Origin: Acidobacteriota bacterium
GTDB taxonomy: Bacteria > Acidobacteriota > Thermoanaerobaculia > Thermoanaerobaculales > Sulfomarinibacteraceae
Assembly: GCA_030637805.1 (NCBI GenBank)
Contig: DAOWFV010000141.1
Location: 1-9,554 of the forward strand
DNA: 9,554 nucleotides
Reading direction: 5' to 3'
Shown here: piece after piece, positions 5,703-9,554 of the stretch
Layout: each line of letters starts with the position of its first letter
Position numbering within the stretch: position 1 is the stretch's first letter
Made by a program: the position numbers and the translations under genes
Notes under the pieces: generated by a model
What the model saw: only the letters and a program-made list of their open reading frames with translations
What the model was told of the DNA's origin: nothing
Databases searched by the model: none

Positions 5703-5828
5703 GACCGAAGGTCCGCGCCGCCCGCGCGCCGAAGGCGCGCAGAGGGCGAGGTCGGCGTGACCGACGAGCGCTTGCGCTCGGAGGGCGGGCCAACCGAGAA
5801 CTCGTGCCGCGGACCCCGGGTCCGCGGC
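5703..5828. repeat. cluster of five short perfect palindromes
   Basis: In order: GACC-GAA-GGTC (5703-5713); GCGCGCC-GAA-GGCGCGC (5724-5740); GTCGG-5 bases-CCGAC (5751-5765); CGAGCGC-TT-GCGCTCG (5765-5780); and GCCGCGGACCC-C-GGGTCCGCGGC (5806-5828), 11-bp arms about one base. The first two share the core CCGAAGG with a GAA triloop. Read in the frame of the next gene, this DNA gives an arginine/alanine-rich stretch lacking protein features, so it is treated as non-coding. Confidence 0.65.
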
Positions 5829-5889
5829 GGGCAGGCGCGGACCTGGACACAACCGCGGACACGGACGCAGAGGCGGAGGCGGATTCAGC

Positions 5890-5895
5890 TAAAGT
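5890..5895 (+). promoter_or_regulatory. candidate -10 box (TAAAGT) for leaderless peptidase gene
   Basis: TAAAGT ends 7 bases before the ATG at 5903 (spacer ACCGGTC) and there is no Shine-Dalgarno. As at ggt, a TAnnnT hexamer at this distance would place the transcription start at the ATG. No -35 is evident. Confidence 0.3.
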
Positions 5896-5902
5896 ACCGG
5901 TC

Positions 5903-7705
5903 ATGAAAAGACCCGCTTTCCTCGCACTCGTTCTTTTGTTGGCAATCTCGATCCTCGCGGCCGACGAAAATCTCGATGACTGGCTCACGGTCGCCGAGCG
6001 TTCGGACTTCCGTGCCACCTCGAGCTATTCCCAGACGATGGACTACCTGCACCGGCTGGAGGCGGTGGCGCCGGAGCTGATCCGGGTCACCGATTTCGGG
6101 CGATCGGCGCAGGGACGTCTGTTGCCGCTGGTGATCGTGTCCGCTGACGGCGCCTTTACGCCACAGGCGGCGGCAGCCACCGGCAAACCGGTTCTGCTCC
6201 TTCAGAGCTGCATCCATCCCGGTGAGGTCGATGGCAAGGACGCCACCCTGATGATCCTTCGCGACATCGCGCTCGGGCGAAAGCCGGAGCTGGCGGAGGC
6301 CGGGATCCTGCTCTTTGCACCAATCTACAACGCCGACGGCCATGAGAAGGTGTCTCCCTACAACCGCTCGAACCAAGATGGGCCGATTGAAGGAACGGGG
6401 TACCGCGCCACCGCAAACGGCATCAACCTGAATCGCGATTTCCTGCGTCTGACCAGCCCGGAGGCCAGGGCCATGGCGCGACTCGTATCGACCTGGAACC
6501 CCCATCTGCACGTGGACAACCACGTCACCAACGGCTCCGATCACGCGTGGGTGCTGACCTGGCTTGTGGCTGAGGCGCCCCAGCTCGACCCAGCCGTCGA
6601 CGCCTGGGTTCGCGAGAGCCTGCCGAAGGTCCTCGAAAAAACAGAGGCTGCGGGCCACCCCAACGGACCCTATGTGAGCCTGGTCTCCGGGTCCGATCCC
6701 ACCAAAGGCATGATCTGGGACGTCGCCCAGCCACGCTACTCATCCGGGTACTTTCCACTTCGCAACCGGGTGTCGATCCTGATCGAAATGCACGCCCACA
6801 AGCCCTTTCGCGATCGGGTGCTGGCCAACCGAACATTCATGGAGGAGCTGATCCTGGAGGCCGGTCGCTCGGGCAAGGAGCTGGTTCGCGCCGTCGAAGC
6901 CGCGGACGCCCGGATCACCGCCCTCGGACGCGCCGATGCCGAGCCGTCAAACGTGGTGATGCGCTGGAGCGTCGCTGAGGAGGGCGACACCCTCACCTGG
7001 CCCACCTACGAGTGGACGGTCAAGGACTCGGTTGCACTCGGCGGTCAGCGCATCGAGTACCACCCGGGTTCCATCCGCGAGGTGGAGCTCTCGTGGCGTC
7101 ACACGCCGGTCGCCGAGTTGGCGCTAGCCCGGCCCCGCGGCTACATCGTCCTCGCCGGCTGGCCGCAGATCGAGGTGGTGGTAGCGGGCCACGGCCTCCA
7201 AGCCCTCCGCCTGACCGCGGACGCCGAGCTCGAGGTCGAGACCATCCGCCTCTCGGACCCGAAGCTGGCGACCTTCCCCTATCAGGGCACGGTAATGGTC
7301 GAGGACTTCACGGTGAGCAGGCAGATGGAGCGACGATCGATTCCAGCCGGGAGCCTTTGGATTCCCGCCAACCAACCGAACTTCGAAATCGCGGTCCAGC
7401 TCTTCGAGCCCGAGGCCCCCGACTCGCTGGTGCGCTGGGGGGCGGTGTCGTCGGTCTTCGAGCGCAAGATCTACGTCGGGACCGACGTGCTCGAGAAGCT
7501 CGCGCGCGAGATGTTGACCGACGACGCGATCCGGCGGGAATGGGAGGCCGCATTGGACGACGCCGAATTCGCCGCAAACCGACGCGCGCGCTACCTGTGG
7601 TGGTACCGCCGCACGCCCTACTGGGACGAGAGCGTGGGTCTCCTTCCGGTGTTTCGCGTGATGACGGTTTCGTCTGAGGTTCTCGAGCTCCGGAAAGCGC
7701 AGTGA
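5903..7705 (+). CDS. secreted M14-family zinc carboxypeptidase
   Basis: Predicted exported metallopeptidase that trims residues from the C-terminus of peptides; the substrate is not known. The 600 residues start with a signal peptide (MKRPAFLALVLLLAISILAA, cleavage near 20). The catalytic domain, about 40-330, has the zinc ligands H105 and E108 in CIHPGEVDGKDA, a third ligand H207 in HVDNHVTNGSD, a substrate-binding NR pair (N177-R178, in LNRDF) and the catalytic glutamate E295 (SILIEMHAHKPF). The remaining C-terminal part (about 340-600) has no motif I know and is probably a beta-rich accessory region. At about 600 residues it is about twice the length of a minimal M14 enzyme. The ATG at 5903 is chosen because it directly starts the signal peptide; the frame stays open to 5687, but that stretch is palindromic DNA. 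The methyltransferase gene overlaps its stop by 4 bases. Confidence 0.9.
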   Translation: MKRPAFLALVLLLAISILAADENLDDWLTVAERSDFRATSSYSQTMDYLHRLEAVAPELIRVTDFGRSAQGRLLPLVIVSADGAFTPQAAAATGKPVLLLQSCIHPGEVDGKDATLMILRDIALGRKPELAEAGILLFAPIYNADGHEKVSPYNRSNQDGPIEGTGYRATANGINLNRDFLRLTSPEARAMARLVSTWNPHLHVDNHVTNGSDHAWVLTWLVAEAPQLDPAVDAWVRESLPKVLEKTEAAGHPNGPYVSLVSGSDPTKGMIWDVAQPRYSSGYFPLRNRVSILIEMHAHKPFRDRVLANRTFMEELILEAGRSGKELVRAVEAADARITALGRADAEPSNVVMRWSVAEEGDTLTWPTYEWTVKDSVALGGQRIEYHPGSIREVELSWRHTPVAELALARPRGYIVLAGWPQIEVVVAGHGLQALRLTADAELEVETIRLSDPKLATFPYQGTVMVEDFTVSRQMERRSIPAGSLWIPANQPNFEIAVQLFEPEAPDSLVRWGAVSSVFERKIYVGTDVLEKLAREMLTDDAIRREWEAALDDAEFAANRRARYLWWYRRTPYWDESVGLLPVFRVMTVSSEVLELRKAQ

Positions 7706-8445
7706 GCTGGTTCCCCGGCGCCGCCGCTGCGGCCTGGGACCCCCTCGGGCGAGCGCTTCTCGATTATCACCGCGGCACGACCTCGGCGCAGATCGTCGTC
7801 CACAGCGACCTGTGGCAGGACGAGCCGACCCCGGTGGCGGAGTTCTATCGGCCCGAGGGCCAGGCGCTGCCGGAGATCGAGGTTCGCGCCCTCGGTCTTT
7901 GCCGCGGGCGGGTGCTCGATCTGGGCGCGGGCGCCGGACGGCACGCCCTGGATCTCCAGCGACGAGGTCTCGAGGTCGTGGCCCTCGACGTGGCGCAGGA
8001 AGCGGTCCAGGTGATGCGTGAGCGCGGGGTGCTGGACGCGCGCTGTGGAGATCTCGATACCGTCGCTGACGATCGCTTCGACACAATCCTGATGCTGATG
8101 CACGGCATCGGCCTGGTCGGGAACCTCCCGGGCCTGGCCCACTTCTTCGAGCACGCCCTCCGCCGCCTGACCGAGGGTGGTCAGATCCTGTGCGACTCGG
8201 CTGATCTCGAGCTTGTGATGAACCCGGAAGAGGCCGAGCTCGCTATCAAACGCGGCGACGACGACCGCTACCTCGGCGAGGTGGAGTTCCGGCTCTCCTA
8301 CGGTCGGTTCCGAGGTGAGCCGTACCCCTGGCTCTTCGTCGACCCCCGCACTCTCAGCCGAGTGGCGGAGGCGGCCGTCCTGCGCAGCGAGGTGGTGGCC
8401 CGAGGCACCCGCGGCGCCTACCTCGCCTGCCTGATCCGGCGGTGA
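7702..8445 (+). CDS. class I SAM-dependent methyltransferase
   Basis: Probable cytoplasmic methyltransferase of unknown substrate, 247 residues. The Rossmann fold is shown by motif I VLDLGAGAGRH (71-81), an acidic end of strand 2 (VVALDV, 92-97; D96), an acidic residue after strand 3 (CGDLD, D117) and the strand-4 region DRFDTILMLMHGIGL (124-138). The layout recalls small-molecule methyltransferases of the Methyltransf_11/25 type more than rRNA or DNA enzymes. The start is GTG at 7702, whose GTGA overlaps the TGA of the carboxypeptidase, so coupled translation is likely. There is no signal peptide, so it would not meet the exported upstream enzyme. Its stop is 80 bases before the next gene. 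Confidence 0.85.
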   Translation: MSWFPGAAAAAWDPLGRALLDYHRGTTSAQIVVHSDLWQDEPTPVAEFYRPEGQALPEIEVRALGLCRGRVLDLGAGAGRHALDLQRRGLEVVALDVAQEAVQVMRERGVLDARCGDLDTVADDRFDTILMLMHGIGLVGNLPGLAHFFEHALRRLTEGGQILCDSADLELVMNPEEAELAIKRGDDDRYLGEVEFRLSYGRFRGEPYPWLFVDPRTLSRVAEAAVLRSEVVARGTRGAYLACLIRR

Positions 8446-8481
8446 GCGGGTCCAGGAGCCCGTCCGTGGTACCATCCCTGC

Positions 8482-8505
8482 TTGTTCTTGGAACAACCGT
8501 TCCGA
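8482..8505 (+). promoter_or_regulatory. two overlapping palindromes upstream of the PpiC-type gene
   Basis: TTGTTC-TTG-GAACAA (8482-8496) and GGAAC-AACC-GTTCC (8490-8503) share the GGAACAA part, so only one can form at a time in RNA. They lie between the methyltransferase stop and the Shine-Dalgarno of the next gene. They could be an operator dyad or mutually exclusive leader hairpins. A possible -10 (TACCAT, 8470-8475) lies just before them. Confidence 0.4.
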
Positions 8506-8514
8506 CATCACACT

Positions 8515-8519
8515 GGAGA
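8515..8519 (+). promoter_or_regulatory. Shine-Dalgarno GGAGA deciding a TTG start
   Basis: GGAGA ends 6 bases before TTG at 8526. This spacing, together with the signal peptide that starts exactly there, makes TTG the start in preference to the GTG at 8442. Confidence 0.75.
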
Positions 8520-8525
8520 ATTAGC

Positions 8526-9548
8526 TTGAAGAACGTCACACAGTATATCCTGCTGGTTGCTCTCCTCGGCCTGGCAGCGATGGCACCGGCCCAGGAGACC
8601 GCCCCGCCGACCGAGGACATCAACCCCGCTGTGCTCAAGGTCAACGACGACACCATCTACGCCGCCGAGATCAGTTGGGTCATGTCGAACATCGCCGGTC
8701 AGCTCGGTGGCAGGGACAACGTGCCCGACAACCAGCAACTCCTGCAGATGGCCACCCAACGGGTGGTGGAGCAAAAGCTCCTCGCCCAGGAGGCGCGACG
8801 CTTCGGAATCGAGCCGAATGAGGAGCGAGTGGCCACGATGCTCGAGACCGCAGAGCAACAGTCCGGCGGCCGCGAGGCCCTGGAGGCCAGCCTCGAGCGC
8901 AGGGGATCGAGCTACGAGCGGCTGGTTGCGACCCTCACCGAGATGGACCTGGTTCGAACCTTTGTCGAGGAGAAGATCAGCCCCACCATCCAGGTCTCCG
9001 ACGAGGAGGTCTCGGCCTTCTACAACGACCATCCCGAAGTCTTCGTAGTTGGCGAACAGGTCCATGCACGCCACATCGTCTTCGCCGCCGCCGAGGGCGT
9101 CGACGCCGACACCGAAAAGAGCGCGAGAGAGAAGGCCGAGAAGGCGCACGCGCGGGCAGCTGCCGGCGAGGACTTCGCCTCACTCGCGCGCGAACTCTCC
9201 GAGGGCCCAACCGCCTCCAAAGGGGGAGACCTCGGCTTCTTCGCACGCGACCAGATGGTCCCTGTCTTCGCAGATGCCGCGTTCGCTCTCGAGGCGGGCG
9301 AAATATCCGGCGTAGTCCACACCTCCTTCGGTTTTCACGTGATCAAGGTCGAGGAGCGCCGCCCCTCGACGACCCAGCCAATCGAAGAGGCTTCGGCCAG
9401 AATCCGCACCCTCCTGGTGCAGCAGAAGACCGGTCAGTCGGTGGGCGCGGTGCTCGAATCCCTGACCGCGAACGCAACCATCGAACCCCTGATCACCAAG
9501 TCGCTACCGGCAGCGGAGGCAGCCGGGCCCGCGAGCGTTCCCGAGTAG
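8526..9548 (+). CDS. secreted SurA/PrsA-like peptidyl-prolyl isomerase (PpiC domain)
   Basis: Predicted periplasmic or extracytoplasmic foldase that isomerises prolyl bonds and chaperones exported proteins. It has 340 residues. A signal peptide spans residues 1-22 (KNVTQYILLVALLGLAAMAPA), with the APA|QE cleavage pattern. A SurA_N-like helical chaperone region follows (about 30-155; VLKVNDDTIYAAEI, then VVEQKLLAQEARRFGI). One parvulin/rotamase domain (about 177-278) shows the usual landmarks VHARHIV, AAAGEDFASLARELSEGP, KGGDLGFFARDQMVPVF and FGFHVIKVEER. A C-terminal helix and an alanine-rich tail end it. E. coli SurA has two parvulin domains; this has one, closer to PpiC/PrsA layout. No lipobox cysteine is present, so it is soluble, not a lipoprotein. 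The TTG start is set by the Shine-Dalgarno at 8515-8519. Confidence 0.92.
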   Translation: MKNVTQYILLVALLGLAAMAPAQETAPPTEDINPAVLKVNDDTIYAAEISWVMSNIAGQLGGRDNVPDNQQLLQMATQRVVEQKLLAQEARRFGIEPNEERVATMLETAEQQSGGREALEASLERRGSSYERLVATLTEMDLVRTFVEEKISPTIQVSDEEVSAFYNDHPEVFVVGEQVHARHIVFAAAEGVDADTEKSAREKAEKAHARAAAGEDFASLARELSEGPTASKGGDLGFFARDQMVPVFADAAFALEAGEISGVVHTSFGFHVIKVEERRPSTTQPIEEASARIRTLLVQQKTGQSVGAVLESLTANATIEPLITKSLPAAEAAGPASVPE

Positions 9549-9554
9549 GGCCTA

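Noticed and set aside
5687..5902. 72-residue N-terminal extension of the carboxypeptidase
   Set aside because: It would bury the signal peptide inside the protein, and its Arg/Ala-rich sequence is simply translated palindromic DNA.
7124..8511. Minus-strand ORFs (7124-8086 and 7618-8511) over the peptidase and methyltransferase
   Set aside because: Both are antisense to well-supported genes and show low-complexity, arginine-rich or unrecognisable sequence.
8442..8525. GTG start for the PpiC-type protein overlapping the methyltransferase stop
   Set aside because: The overlap is tempting, but the signal peptide and a well-spaced Shine-Dalgarno point to TTG at 8526.

Overview
The window is GC-rich bacterial chromosome with seven well-supported protein genes. 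Three of the exported proteins carry N-terminal signal peptides (gamma-glutamyltransferase, an M14 zinc carboxypeptidase and a SurA/PpiC-like peptidyl-prolyl isomerase), which points to a cell with an active secretory and periplasmic compartment. No marker gene here fixes the lineage. High GC, full-length NifU paired with NifS outside any nitrogen-fixation cluster, and repeat-rich spacers would fit an uncultured Acidobacteriota-like or similar Gram-negative genome, but that is inference only.

Layout. Positions 1-440 hold no credible gene. They contain an 18-bp inverted repeat, a run of strong hairpins (about 178-291) and the first copies of a 7-base TGAGTTT/AAACTCA repeat family. A minus-strand pair follows: gamma-glutamyltransferase (1088-2815) and, almost touching it, a hemerythrin-like protein with an unusual cysteine-rich tail (441-1085). 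The same 7-base repeats return at 2865-2949, so the pair is bracketed by them. Divergently on the plus strand lie nifU (3023-3982) and nifS (4068-5309), a complete two-gene iron-sulfur cluster assembly unit. A perfect 17-bp inverted repeat covers the nifU Shine-Dalgarno and start codons, and a long composite hairpin sits directly after the nifU stop. Positions 5310-5902 are a second spacer. Its first half looks base-compositionally different and has only a doubtful 49-residue ORF. Its second half packs a very strong G-quadruplex motif and six short palindromes. Then come an M14 metallocarboxypeptidase (5903-7705), a class I SAM methyltransferase overlapping it by 4 bases (7702-8445), and a TTG-started secreted PpiC-type isomerase (8526-9548).

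How the genes may work together. NifS takes sulfur from cysteine and NifU scaffolds and delivers Fe-S clusters. The divergent gamma-glutamyltransferase can release cysteinylglycine from glutathione, and its partner hemerythrin is a di-iron O2/NO/iron-type protein, so the block 441-5309 could be a cysteine, iron and Fe-S supply locus. This link is inference from gene order. The right-hand block concerns exported peptide and protein processing (carboxypeptidase, foldase), with a methyltransferase of unknown substrate between them.

No tRNA, rRNA, CRISPR array, intact insertion sequence or phage gene was recognised. The novelty is mostly in the non-coding structure: the heptad-repeat elements, the hairpin over the nifU start, the nifU-nifS hairpin, and the G4/palindrome cluster before the carboxypeptidase.
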